DNA from: CAZCBX01 sp964497185
GTDB lineage: Bacteria > Bdellovibrionota_G > JALEGL01 > JAGRMV01
Length of the DNA stretch: 64,000 bases
Direction: 5' to 3'
Assembly: GCA_964497185.1 (NCBI GenBank)
Contig: CAZCBX010000004.1
Coordinates: forward strand, 85,026 to 149,025
The stretch's first letter is position 1, and every line of letters begins with the position of its first letter. Below the pieces are notes generated by a model, which was given only the letters and a program-made list of their open reading frames with translations, made no database searches and was not told the DNA's origin. Positions 8,847 through 18,153 of the stretch are shown here, piece after piece. Both the position numbers and the translations under genes were made by a program.

Positions 8847-10180
8847 TGCCCAAAATATTAATTGTTGGACGACCCAATGTCGGAAAGTCATCTTTGTTTA
8901 ATCGCCTGGTGGGTTATCGCAAAGCCATCGTGTATGATCGACCCGGCGTGACGCGCGATCGCAATCAAGCTCAAATAAGCATTGGCAACCGCGCCATTGA
9001 ACTGATTGATTCAGGTGGATATGAATTTCGCAGAGACGGTGTGATCGAAGATGAAATCGCCCACCAGATTGAACAAGGTTTGCAAGATTGCAGTTTGCTG
9101 ATTTGGGTCGTGGATGCCCGTGTGGGACTGCATGGCGAAGATGAACGCTTGGCGAAAATATTTCGAAAGTTGAATAAGCCGCTGCTGATGGTGCTCAATA
9201 AAATTGACCCCGGAAGCAAAGAGACCCAAGCCGACGAATTTTTTAAATTGGGTTTTGATCCCATGGTGTCGATTTCGGCTGAGCATGGTTTGGGAATGGC
9301 CGATTTAAAGCAGGCCATTGTCAACATGCTGCCCGAGCCTGGTGAAGATTCACAAAATCAGGCAGAAGTTGAAACCGAGGGAGAAAAACGAATTTCCATT
9401 GCGCTGGTCGGACGCCCCAATGTTGGCAAATCGTCGATCATCAATGCGTTGATTGAAAAACAGCGCCTGGCCGTGTCTGAAATTGCAGGCACCACCCGTG
9501 ACTCCATCGACATTGAATTTGATCATGAAGGTGAAAAATACACCCTGCTCGATACCGCGGGTTTGCGCTATAAACGCAAAGTCCAAGACAGCGTTGAATA
9601 TTTTAGCGTAAAAAGAACCATGGACGCCATTGAACGCGCGGACGTTGTATTTCTCATTTTATCGGGACCGGATCAATTGACCACGCAGGAAGAAAAAATT
9701 GCGGCACAGATTATCCAACAAAACAAAGCCTACGGTATTTTTATCAACAAGTGGGATCTTTGCGAAAAAGGCAACGAGGCCAGAAAACTGGCCCGCGAAA
9801 ACTTGCTGTACAAGGCGCCTTTTTTACGGTTTGCCGATGTGTTTTTTATTTCTGCTTTGGAGCGAAAAGGACTTCATAAAATTCTTACACAGGCACGACA
9901 TCTGGCCGGTAAAATTCGCCATGAATACACCGAGGAAGAGTTAACCCGCGCGTATCAAGTGATCTCTTCCCATCACAGTGAGGTGGGAGCCAAGGGACAC
10001 TTTTTAGAGCTCAAACGATTGTCTGCCTACCCAAGGCAAAACAAATCACCCATATTTAAAGTAAAGTGCAATCGACCACATTTGGTCACGTCGGCTTATG
10101 CCAAGTATTGGAAAAATGCCTTGGTGGATTTTTTTGGTCTTCGCGGCATTCCCATCGAAGTTCGTTTTCGACAGAAATAA
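8843..10180 (+). CDS. der: GTPase Der (EngA)
   Basis: Der is the double-GTPase needed for late 50S ribosome assembly. The 445-residue protein has two G domains, each with GRPNVGKSS in G1 (near residues 8 and 189), DTAG or DSGG in G3, and NKIDP or NKWDL in G4. A C-terminal KH-like domain follows. The start is one of two adjacent ATG codons (8843 or 8846) overlapping the rnc stop. It ends eight bases from the convergent lipoprotein gene. Confidence 0.97.
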   Translation: MMPKILIVGRPNVGKSSLFNRLVGYRKAIVYDRPGVTRDRNQAQISIGNRAIELIDSGGYEFRRDGVIEDEIAHQIEQGLQDCSLLIWVVDARVGLHGEDERLAKIFRKLNKPLLMVLNKIDPGSKETQADEFFKLGFDPMVSISAEHGLGMADLKQAIVNMLPEPGEDSQNQAEVETEGEKRISIALVGRPNVGKSSIINALIEKQRLAVSEIAGTTRDSIDIEFDHEGEKYTLLDTAGLRYKRKVQDSVEYFSVKRTMDAIERADVVFLILSGPDQLTTQEEKIAAQIIQQNKAYGIFINKWDLCEKGNEARKLARENLLYKAPFLRFADVFFISALERKGLHKILTQARHLAGKIRHEYTEEELTRAYQVISSHHSEVGAKGHFLELKRLSAYPRQNKSPIFKVKCNRPHLVTSAYAKYWKNALVDFFGLRGIPIEVRFRQK

Positions 10181-10188
10181 CTTTAAGT

Positions 10189-11190
10189 TTACAAAGACTG
10201 AAGTTCAATGACGGGTTGACCAATGACCTTGACCCATTGATCAATGAGCCTTAGGTTGCCAATGACATGCGTGGGTAGTTCAGCATCCATGGAAATAAAG
10301 TTGGCTTCGAATTCGATGTCCAGTTCTTCTGAAAATGTAGAAAACAATGCTTGATCGGCTTGCCCCTCCAGCAATGGAAATTCACTTAAAGAGGGTTGAA
10401 AAGCGCCCAACACTGGGGCCAAGTTAAGCGTAAAAGTTTTTTTCTGCTCGTCGCTAAAAGTCAAGATGGCTTGCTGATGGCCAAGAAAAGCGTAGGTGTC
10501 TGGTTGCTCTGAATGAGGGACCAGCAAATATAAACGCCATTGCTGGTAAGGCGTTTGGCTTACGTGGTCCATGCTGCATTGAAAACTTTTGGTGGGCGTG
10601 GTTTCAATGGCGGGCATTTTGCTTACATCAAAGATTTTTAACACAACCGCATCGGCGGTGTAACATTCATTGGTGCTGCAGAAAGTGCCAGACTGGCGTG
10701 TTTTTTTACCCAACGAAGCTTGGTAAATGCCCACGTCGCACTGGTGTTGTTGTTCAATTGAAATGTCTTGATTCAATACAAGGGTGCTTTTTTCATCAAG
10801 GGTCATTGGTTCTTGTTTTAGATCCACCATTTTTAAATGTGTTTGATCCCCTTGGTTGGTAAATTGATAATAAAGTGCCACCCCGGGCGTCATCAAGCCG
10901 GGCAGCATGGAGGATGTTTGCTTGCTTATGCTTAAAGGTTTTGGATCCGACTGTGGTCTACAGCCGCAGCTTCCTGCTGGCAGTGGTGCTTGTATGTCGT
11001 TGGAGGAATCAGATGCGGATGTCTTTTCGTCGGAAGGGATGGGTTCAGACTGCTGCTTTGTCATGGATGTAGACGTTTGCGCGCTGGCTTCACTGCTCGA
11101 CGAAGCTGGATCATTTTGACAACCCACCAACCCAGCGCAGAAAATAAGCAAGCTGCGAATAAAAATATCTGCTTTTTTGTGTCGTTTCAT
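10189..11190 (-). CDS. Lipoprotein of unknown function, Ser/Thr-rich linker
   Basis: This 333-residue protein has a lipoprotein signal (hydrophobic run, then LVGC with Cys24 as the lipidation site). A 50-residue Ser/Thr/Glu-rich linker follows, then a CGC motif and a globular C-terminal region with several further cysteines (QCDVG, FCSTNEC, FQCSMDH) that could form disulfides. I do not recognise the domain. It is divergent from pepA and convergent with der. The architecture resembles the other large lipoprotein at 52867-54204, but I see no clear sequence similarity. Confidence 0.75.
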   Translation of the reverse strand: MKRHKKADIFIRSLLIFCAGLVGCQNDPASSSSEASAQTSTSMTKQQSEPIPSDEKTSASDSSNDIQAPLPAGSCGCRPQSDPKPLSISKQTSSMLPGLMTPGVALYYQFTNQGDQTHLKMVDLKQEPMTLDEKSTLVLNQDISIEQQHQCDVGIYQASLGKKTRQSGTFCSTNECYTADAVVLKIFDVSKMPAIETTPTKSFQCSMDHVSQTPYQQWRLYLLVPHSEQPDTYAFLGHQQAILTFSDEQKKTFTLNLAPVLGAFQPSLSEFPLLEGQADQALFSTFSEELDIEFEANFISMDAELPTHVIGNLRLIDQWVKVIGQPVIELQSL

Positions 11191-11217
11191 TGAAAATTTA
11201 TATCCTTAACGTATAGT
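11190..11217 (+). promoter_or_regulatory. Predicted sigma-70-type promoter for pepA
   Basis: TTGAAA (11190-11195) and TATAGT (11212-11217) are separated by 16 bases, 79 bases ahead of the pepA start. A small hairpin (TGTGCA-AAAG-TGCACA, 11243-11258) lies in the predicted leader. Confidence 0.5.
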
Positions 11218-11295
11218 ACGACAATACATGAAAATAACGCATTGTGCAAAAGTGCACATGGCACGGAACGTACCACAAAAAGGAGCTTAGAGGGT

Positions 11296-12786
11296 ATGAA
11301 AAATCTTTTGGATCAGTGGAAAGTAAAAGCAGAGGCGCTCAACCTGGATACCATCAAGGCCGATGCCTGGGTGTTGCCCATTTGGAAAAAGAAAAAGCAG
11401 AATCAAGCCTTCCAGGCACTGGACCAAGCGCACAATCAACAGCTTTCTACCTGGCTCAACAGTTCAGTGGTGGAAGACAATCGAGAAAAAAGCACCGTCA
11501 TCACCAATGTTTCTTCCTACAAAGGCAAAGATTTGTATGTGGTGGTGGTGGGTGAAGCCAAAAAAACCACACCGGATGAAATTCGTGATGCTTTGGGCAA
11601 TGCCGGCAAATGGTTGGCTGGCCGAGGATACAAAGATGTGGCCATCCTCTGTGAAGAAAGCAACATGGACGCAGCTGCCATCGTGGAAGGCTTTCTCATG
11701 GGCAGTTATCGCTTTTTTCATCATAAAAGCGATCCCAAAACCCATGCCACCCTTAAAAACATCACTTTTTATGCCGACCAAGAATGCAAGAAAAGTTTAA
11801 AAAATGAAGTGCCGCGCGCGGTGGCGTATGTTCGAGCCAATTTTCTTGCGCGTGACTTGGTTAACGAAGCGCCCAACATTTTGTATCCAGCCAGTTTTGC
11901 CAAAATTGCGCAGGACGTGGCCAAAAAGCAAGCCAATGTCAGCATCAAAGTATTGACCAAAAAAGAGATCGAAAAAGAAAACATGAATTTGCTCATGGCC
12001 GTTGGCAGAGCCAGTGATTATGAGCCGCGCGTGGTGCATCTACACTACAAACCCAAGAAAAAAGCCAAAGCCAAAGTGGCATTTGTGGGCAAAGGGGTTA
12101 CCTTTGATACAGGCGGCTTATCGCTCAAACCTCCCACTTCCATGGTGTCCATGAAAACCGATATGGGCGGCGCAGCTGCGGTTCTTGCGACCATTCAAGC
12201 GGTGGCCGATTTGCAATTGCCTGTTGAAGTGCATGGTTTGATGGGTTTGGTTGAAAATGCCGTCAATGGCAATGCCACACGGCCCGATGATGTGGTGCGG
12301 GGGCGCAATGGCAAAACGGTTGAAATTGAAAACACCGACGCAGAAGGCCGTTTGGTGCTTGCCGATGTTTTAAATTACGCGGAAGAGTTAAAAGTAGATT
12401 ACCTCATCGATGCCGCCACCCTGACGGGTGCGTGTGTGGTCGCTTTGGGAACGGATATATTCGCGGTTTATGCCAACGACGATAAATTATCCAGTCGTTT
12501 GCTTCAAGCGTCTCAAGAGGTCGGTGATAAAGCATGGCGTATGCCGCTGGAAGAATCGTATCGCAAGCAGCTTAAAAGTGAAGTGGCGGATATGCGAAAC
12601 ATTGGTGGGCGCGAAGGCGGCAGCATCACCGCTGCATTGTTTTTAAGCGAATTTGTCAAAGACACCAAATGGGCGCATTGTGATATTGCGGGGCCTGCCA
12701 GAGCCACCCAAGATTACCCTACTAGCGTTAAAGGTGGAACGGGCATTCCGTCTCGCACGTTTATACGGTTTATCGAAAACTTATAA
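11296..12786 (+). CDS. pepA: Cytosol (leucyl) aminopeptidase, M17 family
   Basis: M17 aminopeptidases remove N-terminal residues with a two-metal centre and act as cytoplasmic hexamers. From the ATG at 11296 (AGGAG ten bases upstream) the protein is 496 residues, the usual length. It shows the metal and substrate motifs GKGVTFDTGGLSLKP and the family signature NTDAEGRLVLADVL, followed by DAATLTGACVVALG. Upstream in-frame codons exist back to 11242 but precede the ribosome site. In some bacteria PepA also binds DNA; nothing here indicates that. Confidence 0.94.
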   Translation: MKNLLDQWKVKAEALNLDTIKADAWVLPIWKKKKQNQAFQALDQAHNQQLSTWLNSSVVEDNREKSTVITNVSSYKGKDLYVVVVGEAKKTTPDEIRDALGNAGKWLAGRGYKDVAILCEESNMDAAAIVEGFLMGSYRFFHHKSDPKTHATLKNITFYADQECKKSLKNEVPRAVAYVRANFLARDLVNEAPNILYPASFAKIAQDVAKKQANVSIKVLTKKEIEKENMNLLMAVGRASDYEPRVVHLHYKPKKKAKAKVAFVGKGVTFDTGGLSLKPPTSMVSMKTDMGGAAAVLATIQAVADLQLPVEVHGLMGLVENAVNGNATRPDDVVRGRNGKTVEIENTDAEGRLVLADVLNYAEELKVDYLIDAATLTGACVVALGTDIFAVYANDDKLSSRLLQASQEVGDKAWRMPLEESYRKQLKSEVADMRNIGGREGGSITAALFLSEFVKDTKWAHCDIAGPARATQDYPTSVKGGTGIPSRTFIRFIENL

Positions 12787-12937
12787 ACGCCCGCTTGATT
12801 GGCTGTCAGTGCCAGACTAAAAAAGTTTTATGGCCGAATCAATGGGTCTGTAAGGACGATTCATCTGTGCGAAAGGCATCATTTTTTACTGCCGTGTTAA
12901 TAATCGCTGATTGGGCATGGATGTGATTCCCTATGTC

Positions 12938-13504
12938 TTAAATAAGTGGCCTGCTGCGCCAACCGCTACCGCCTGATTGACCTTTCTTGCGCTTGGATGG
13001 TTTACAAGCAGAGATGGTATTACCAAATCCCAACCCTTCATTGAGCACGCATAGAAGCGCCTCATCGTGATCGATGTTGGCCAAATCATCCTGGTTGAAT
13101 GTAATGTTGCATCCTTTATATACGTCCAATGCGATGATTTTGGCTTGATTGGGGCATTGATACCCTTGAATGTCAATGGACGCATTGAGAGTGGTATCCT
13201 CAAGGGGAGTGTCGGCAGGGATTTCCGGTAGTTTGATGCGTCCATCTTTGCTGACTAGTTCTTGTTTGTATTCATAAATACCGAATGATTTTTTTTGAAA
13301 CCCTTCAATCGGTTGATTGGCCTCGACTTCGATGCGATAAGTAAAAACAATGCCGTCTATGTTTTCGTCGGAATCATCTGGATTGATGGGGTTATGCACC
13401 AGTAAGGTCATGCTTGGAATCAATGTCTGCATATTTTGGGCAGACGCTGTGATGCACAAGCCGCTAAGGATAAAAATAAAAAGGAAAATGCTGATTTTTT
13501 TCAT
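12938..13504 (-). CDS. Secreted protein of unknown function
   Basis: The 188-residue product starts MKKISIFLFIFILSGLCI and has a clear cleavable signal peptide with a likely site after TASA. The mature part is mostly beta-strand by pattern, with four cysteines that may pair, and ends in a basic, glycine-rich tail (KRKKGQSGGSG). I recognise no family. It stands alone between pepA and the CPBP protease gene. Confidence 0.7.
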   Translation of the reverse strand: MKKISIFLFIFILSGLCITASAQNMQTLIPSMTLLVHNPINPDDSDENIDGIVFTYRIEVEANQPIEGFQKKSFGIYEYKQELVSKDGRIKLPEIPADTPLEDTTLNASIDIQGYQCPNQAKIIALDVYKGCNITFNQDDLANIDHDEALLCVLNEGLGFGNTISACKPSKRKKGQSGGSGWRSRPLI

Positions 13505-13560
13505 GGCAGTTTTTTAATGCACTGCGCAGTCGAAGTCAAGTACAGATTTCAAGCTTTAAG

Positions 13561-14205
13561 TTAAAAGAAAAGAAGTCGTTCCAGTGTGCCTAGTCTGGGT
13601 AAGTGGTTATAAATGAGCCATGGCAGACCATTGCACAGCATATGAAACAGCACACCCGGCATGATGGATCGGCTTCGGTGGGTCCACCAAGCATTGATGA
13701 CGCCCATCGCCAAGGTGCCCAGCCAGAGCTGAGAGTGTGTGGCCATGAACAGAAGGCTACTGACGCCCATGCTGATCCATAACGGATGGACCCGTCGAAG
13801 CGCATGAAAAACAATGCCACGGAAAAAAAGCTCTTCGCTGATGGGCGCCAGAATGAAAAGCATCAAACCATTTTGAATCGAGAGGCCATAGGCCACAAGA
13901 AGTTGCTGGGCGTCGACGGTTTTCAAAAGCCCATGAAGGCCCCAAAGCAACAGGACCAAGAATATAAAAACAAGAATAGGGCAAATCCACCATTTTTTGG
14001 CCGGCCAGCGCAGGCCAATTGCAGAAAAGTTAAAATACGAAGAGCATTGAATGATGAGTACGGTGGCCAAAAGAAAAAAAACTTGTGGAGATAGCAGCAC
14101 TTGCCACCAAGGGTTGACATCCGACAATAACCTGAAAAACCAAGGGTTGAATATCACGCCATAAGCAATGAGCGTAAAGAAGGGCCAGCGTATCGATGGA
14201 TGCAT
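13561..14205 (-). CDS. CPBP-family intramembrane metalloprotease-like protein
   Basis: The 214-residue integral membrane protein contains the CPBP (Abi/CAAX protease-like) motif 1, EELFFRG, about two thirds along. A helix with a conserved histidine follows (FMATHSQ), then a last motif ending LFHMLCN. These supply the Glu and His residues thought to bind metal. Bacterial members process membrane substrates or confer bacteriocin immunity; the substrate is unknown. It is last in an apparent operon rsmI, 64-residue membrane protein, this gene, with a three-base gap. Confidence 0.85.
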   Translation of the reverse strand: MHPSIRWPFFTLIAYGVIFNPWFFRLLSDVNPWWQVLLSPQVFFLLATVLIIQCSSYFNFSAIGLRWPAKKWWICPILVFIFLVLLLWGLHGLLKTVDAQQLLVAYGLSIQNGLMLFILAPISEELFFRGIVFHALRRVHPLWISMGVSSLLFMATHSQLWLGTLAMGVINAWWTHRSRSIMPGVLFHMLCNGLPWLIYNHLPRLGTLERLLFF

Positions 14206-14208
14206 GAT

Positions 14209-14403
14209 CTATTGGCTCAGAAAAAATACATAAATGAACACGCCGGTCCCCAGTAAAAGCAAAACTGAAAGCACCAGGCGCAACCAGATCCAGCGTTTTT
14301 TAATTTTTCGGCTATTAAAATTGAGTATGGCGTACATAAAATGGTGCAAAGTCACTGCGACCAAAAAGATCAATGCCAAAATCATGCCCACAGATTGGTT
14401 CAT
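14209..14403 (-). CDS. Small two-helix membrane protein, unknown function
   Basis: This 64-residue protein has two predicted membrane helices (residues about 5-27 and 42-61) joined by a strongly basic loop (SRKIKKRW), which by the positive-inside rule should face the cytoplasm. It directly abuts the rsmI stop codon and is three bases from the CPBP gene, so it is very likely translated as part of that operon. No family recognised. Confidence 0.7.
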   Translation of the reverse strand: MNQSVGMILALIFLVAVTLHHFMYAILNFNSRKIKKRWIWLRLVLSVLLLLGTGVFIYVFFLSQ

Positions 14404-15114
14404 TTACGATGCCTCCTCCATAAATTTACCATGATTGGGCGAAATCACCACCGTCCATTCTCCTTTGGTGGTGGAAAGACTGGCGAGAATTTGGGGTGGT
14501 GTACCATAGTAAGCTTGTTCAAATTTTTTGCTTATTTCTCGAATCATAAAAATCTTTCGGTGGGGGGCCAGATCCACCAGCTGTGCCATGGTTTTTTCAA
14601 TGCGGTAGGGAGATTCAAAAAACACACTGGTGTGCACGCAGTCCAGCATGGTTTGAAGCTGCGTTTGGCTTCGTGTTTTCTTTTTTTCCAAAAAACCCAT
14701 AAACGTAAATGGTGTTGCGGGAAATCCACTCACACTGAGTGCGGCCGTGATGGATGAAGCGCCACATACAGGGGTAACGATGACATCGGCTTGTCTGGCG
14801 GCTTGAACCAAGCGCCAGCCGGGGTCTGAAATGCAGGGCGTGCCTGCATCGCTGACCAAAGCGATCGATTGGCCTTGCAAAAGTCGATCAATCAACGATG
14901 CAGTCATGTGGCTTTCCATGGCTTCATCGCACCGGATTAAGTTTGGCTGTGTTATGCCCAGATGATTGCATAAATTTTTGGTTCGGCGGGTGTCTTCGGC
15001 CGCAATGACGTCCACGTCAGCCAGACACTGTCCCGCACGGGCTGTGAGATCATCCAGGTTGCCAATGGGCGTGGCTACAATGTAAAGCTGTCCGGGGGAG
15101 GGTGCCATCTTCAT
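14404..15114 (-). CDS. rsmI: 16S rRNA 2'-O-methyltransferase RsmI (short form)
   Basis: RsmI methylates the ribose of C1402 in 16S rRNA using SAM. The 236-residue protein has the tetrapyrrole-methylase-fold signatures: YIVATPIGNLDDLTARA at the N-terminus, AAEDTRRT, the SAM-binding LVSDAGTPCISDPG and the GASSITAALS segment. Typical RsmI is about 280 residues. Here the C-terminal helical extension is missing, but the catalytic domain is complete. It heads a three-gene operon with two membrane proteins. Confidence 0.93.
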   Translation of the reverse strand: MKMAPSPGQLYIVATPIGNLDDLTARAGQCLADVDVIAAEDTRRTKNLCNHLGITQPNLIRCDEAMESHMTASLIDRLLQGQSIALVSDAGTPCISDPGWRLVQAARQADVIVTPVCGASSITAALSVSGFPATPFTFMGFLEKKKTRSQTQLQTMLDCVHTSVFFESPYRIEKTMAQLVDLAPHRKIFMIREISKKFEQAYYGTPPQILASLSTTKGEWTVVISPNHGKFMEEAS

Positions 15115-15148
15115 TTTAAGTTGTAAATCAAATCAACCCTAAGGTACA

Positions 15149-15631
15149 ATGAAAACCATGAGATTTCATATTTTTTTCAGCAGCTTATGCCTCTTGTTAT
15201 GGTCGTGCGGAGGCGGTTCGTCTGGGCAGATCAATGTGTCGACCACCTCGACCTTGAGTGAGGCAGAAGCAGACCAAGTGGCACAATTTGTTTTTGTGGT
15301 GGCCACGCCCAACAGCAGTGGGTCGGTGCTCTACCCATCCGGCTGCTTATCCACTTGCGCCAGTAATGAAAGTGGCTGCCCCAACAGTGGCATTTGTTTA
15401 AGCAACGAAGTGTGTGGTTTTGCGGCCGATGAGCCGTTGTTTGACCCCAACATTTCTTTCAGTGATTTTGCGCAAGATGAAACACTGTCCGTTCGTTTGT
15501 GCGGCTTAACGCAAAACGGACAAATCATCACATCCGGCAGTGGACAAGTTAGCAACAGCGATGGCGCATCGGTGAGCATTACGTTGTCCTCATCCAATGA
15601 GTGTGGAGGCTTACCTTCTGTATGTCCATAA
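15149..15631 (+). CDS. Cysteine-rich lipoprotein (first of three)
   Basis: The 160-residue product has a lipobox (LLWSC, Cys20) followed by GGGSS. The mature protein has eight or more cysteines, including a dense CLSTC, SGC, GIC, EVCG cluster near residues 67-90, and ends in CGG....CP. It probably has a disulfide-stabilised beta-sandwich in the periplasm or on the outer membrane. Function unknown. Its 3' end overlaps the next lipoprotein by ten bases, so the three genes at 15149-16592 form one operon. Confidence 0.7.
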   Translation: MKTMRFHIFFSSLCLLLWSCGGGSSGQINVSTTSTLSEAEADQVAQFVFVVATPNSSGSVLYPSGCLSTCASNESGCPNSGICLSNEVCGFAADEPLFDPNISFSDFAQDETLSVRLCGLTQNGQIITSGSGQVSNSDGASVSITLSSSNECGGLPSVCP

Positions 15632-16068
15632 GTCAGCCCTTCCGGTTTTTTTTCATGGTTAGTGCATGGTGTATCGTTGCAGGCTGCGGTAGCACCACTG
15701 CGCCCAGTCTATCCATCACCTACAGTGGACAAGACGCGTTTGGCAATGCACAAGTTTCGGATGTGGTGTACACCGCGCAGAGTAAAACTTCCAATGGCGT
15801 TGGGCTGGATGCCAATGGCGATGGTATTGCAGACCAATTTGTTTATCCTGACACGTGTGGCGGTGCCAAACCGGCGGGATGCGGCTTTTCAGTTAATGAT
15901 TCGGGTACAGTTGAGCTGGGCGCATTGCCTTTGGATTTTTTGTATGATTTTCGTGTGGAATTTCGTGACGCCAGTGGCGCAGTATTGTTCTGCGGTGAAA
16001 CGTCATTTCAAAATCAAGAGAGTACACAAACACTGCAAGTTCCCATTCAAACAGGAGATTGTTCATAA
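15622..16068 (+). CDS. Lipoprotein (second of three)
   Basis: From the ATG at 15622 the protein is 148 residues with lipobox IVAGC (Cys22). A GTG seven codons upstream would lengthen the signal without benefit. The mature part contains a DANGDGIAD segment that resembles a calcium-binding dockerin-like loop (Asp-rich, about residues 60-69), two cysteine pairs and a short beta-rich C-terminus ending in a lone Cys-Ser. Function unknown. It overlaps both neighbours. Confidence 0.7.
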   Translation: MSISQPFRFFFMVSAWCIVAGCGSTTAPSLSITYSGQDAFGNAQVSDVVYTAQSKTSNGVGLDANGDGIADQFVYPDTCGGAKPAGCGFSVNDSGTVELGALPLDFLYDFRVEFRDASGAVLFCGETSFQNQESTQTLQVPIQTGDCS

Positions 16069-16592
16069 TGCGAACCTGGTTGGCCATTGCATTTGTTGGT
16101 TTTTTTCTTTTCGGTTGTGGGTCAGGCAACTCAGATCAGCTTGAGCTGGACGTGCAAATTGCCAGCAATCAAACCAACAATCCTTTTGCAGTGTTGGCGC
16201 CGGCGTTTCAGTCGGGCCAATCACGGGGCATTTTTTTTCGTTTAGACGCCATGTCCGCCAATCCAGTGGGTATCAACAATACAACCGGCGAGCCCATTGT
16301 TGAGCCGTCGCTTTCATCGGGCTTGGGTTTTGACCCGGCCTCTGAGTTTTTTTCTTTGCCCAGTGAGCTGTTGGCGCCGGGTCAGTTGTATCGTTTGCAA
16401 ATGTATGCCTTAAACTCAGAGGGTGCCACCACCCACGTGGGTACAGCCGACTGTCCCATTGGCCAAAATATTTCCACGGATATCACGCCCATCGTCATCT
16501 GTTTTGGCCTGGCGGGAGGCCAAGAGCCATTGTGCGGCGGCACCACGCCGTTTGGCTGCTGCCCCGGTATCGACGCTGTGGCGTGCCCCTAA
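16068..16592 (+). CDS. Lipoprotein (third of three)
   Basis: The ATG at 16068 overlaps the preceding stop (TAATG) and follows AGGAG at 16053. The 174-residue product has lipobox LFGC (Cys17), a beta-rich body, and a C-terminal cysteine cluster (LCGGTTPFGCCPG, then ACP at the very end). The CGG and terminal CP pattern matches the first lipoprotein of the operon, which suggests distant paralogy. Function unknown. Confidence 0.7.
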   Translation: MRTWLAIAFVGFFLFGCGSGNSDQLELDVQIASNQTNNPFAVLAPAFQSGQSRGIFFRLDAMSANPVGINNTTGEPIVEPSLSSGLGFDPASEFFSLPSELLAPGQLYRLQMYALNSEGATTHVGTADCPIGQNISTDITPIVICFGLAGGQEPLCGGTTPFGCCPGIDAVACP

Positions 16593-16605
16593 AATTAAAA
16601 AAGTT

Positions 16606-18153
16606 TTATTCTTCCTCTGAATGCATGTGCTGCATGACGGAGGTGGATTCTCCACTGCCCGTTAAATTGATTTGGTAATCTTCCGGATGGACGCTGGACC
16701 GACCACGGATCATCACCCGACGTCCTGTTTGGCGTTCGTAAGCAATGAATTCATCGTATTCTTCATCTTTTAAAATGCGTGCCACTTTGGTGTGAACGAC
16801 CACTTCCAAATTGTGGCGATCGTTTGGATCAAGCTGCAGTTCGTATAGAACTTTACGCATCACGTTCATGGCGACTGTGCGTGGAGAAAGGTGAAAGCCC
16901 TTTCCGTCACAGTATTGACACTCTTCGCACATTTGCTGTTGCAAATTTTCTCGGGTTCGTTTGCGGGTCATTTCAATTAGACCCAGTTCAGAAATTTTTA
17001 ACACGTTGGTTTTGGCTTTGTCGAAGCGAAGCTCTTCTTCCAGTTCTTTGAACACTTTGTTTCGGTGCGACCGTTTGTCCATGTCGATAAAGTCCAAAAT
17101 AATCAACCCACCGATGTTGCGCAATTTGAGCTGCTGACAGATTTCGTACACCGCTTCCATGTTGGTTTGCAAAATGGTTTCTTCCAAGCTTTTCTTGCCT
17201 ACGAAACGGCCGGTATTGACGTCAATGGCGGTCAAAGCTTCGGCATGATCGATGATTAAGTATCCACCAGATTTTAGCCATACTTTACGGCCCAGTGCGC
17301 GGTCAATTTGCTTTTCAATGCCTTCTTCTTGAAAAAGGGTTTTTTCGCCTTCAAAGTGGGTGATATTTCTTCTTTTGCGCGGCAAGCTCGTGGTGGCGTA
17401 TTGTTTGATGGACCGATAGGCTTCTTTGTCGTCCACAATCAGTTCATCAAAATCATCGGTAAAGTAGTCGCGAACCGTGCGCAGCACCAAATCCAAATCC
17501 TCATGAATCAACGCGGGGGCTTTGGCGGTCTCTCTTTTTTCCAAAACGGTTTTCCATTGGTTTTCCAGCTGCACAATGTCTTGCACAATGTTGTTGGCTG
17601 GCTGGCCGCCCGCGGCTGTTCGGACAATGAAACCACCCTCCATGCGCTGCGATTGTCGAATGATTTCACGCAAACGATGGCGTTCGTCTTCATCCTCAAT
17701 TTTTCGGGAAATGCCCGTGTGTGAAACGGTGGGCATGTAAATCAAGTGGCGGCCCGGCAGCGATACAAAGGATGTTAGTCGTGCGCCTTTGGTGCCCATG
17801 GGGTCTTTGGCCACTTGCACCATCACCTCTTGGCCTTGTTTGAGCATGTCCTGAATTTGAACTTTGCCCCGTTTGCGCCGGCGTTTTTCATCCGCCATTT
17901 CCTTGGGGTTGAAAGAATCGCCATACTCATCAAAAAATTCGGTGACGTACAAAAAGGCGGCTCTTTCTAAGCCAATGTCCAAAAAAGCAGCCTGCATGCC
18001 AGGCAGCACACGGGTGACTTTCCCCATATAAACATTGCCTACATAGCTTCGTTCTTTTTGATTTTGTGTGTAAAGCTCGCTTAAGCGGTTGTTCTCAGTG
18101 ACGGCCACGCGAATTTCTTGCGGCGTGACGTTAAGTAATAGTTTGGATGCCAT
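16606..18153 (-). CDS. rng: Ribonuclease G/E family endoribonuclease
   Basis: RNase G matures the 5' end of 16S rRNA and degrades mRNAs. The 515-residue protein has the N-terminal S1-type region (SYVGNVYMGKVTRVLPGMQA) and the DNase-I-like catalytic core with AIDVNTGRFVGK and LIILDFIDM supplying the magnesium-binding aspartates. The zinc-link cysteines follow (MCEECQYCDGKG). It lacks the long C-terminal degradosome scaffold of RNase E, so RNase G is the better name. A good AAAGGAG precedes the ATG. Confidence 0.95.
   Translation of the reverse strand: MASKLLLNVTPQEIRVAVTENNRLSELYTQNQKERSYVGNVYMGKVTRVLPGMQAAFLDIGLERAAFLYVTEFFDEYGDSFNPKEMADEKRRRKRGKVQIQDMLKQGQEVMVQVAKDPMGTKGARLTSFVSLPGRHLIYMPTVSHTGISRKIEDEDERHRLREIIRQSQRMEGGFIVRTAAGGQPANNIVQDIVQLENQWKTVLEKRETAKAPALIHEDLDLVLRTVRDYFTDDFDELIVDDKEAYRSIKQYATTSLPRKRRNITHFEGEKTLFQEEGIEKQIDRALGRKVWLKSGGYLIIDHAEALTAIDVNTGRFVGKKSLEETILQTNMEAVYEICQQLKLRNIGGLIILDFIDMDKRSHRNKVFKELEEELRFDKAKTNVLKISELGLIEMTRKRTRENLQQQMCEECQYCDGKGFHLSPRTVAMNVMRKVLYELQLDPNDRHNLEVVVHTKVARILKDEEYDEFIAYERQTGRRVMIRGRSSVHPEDYQINLTGSGESTSVMQHMHSEEE

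Noticed and set aside
17308..17724. 138-codon antisense frame inside rng
   Set aside because: Wholly opposite a conserved gene with all RNase G motifs. No independent support.
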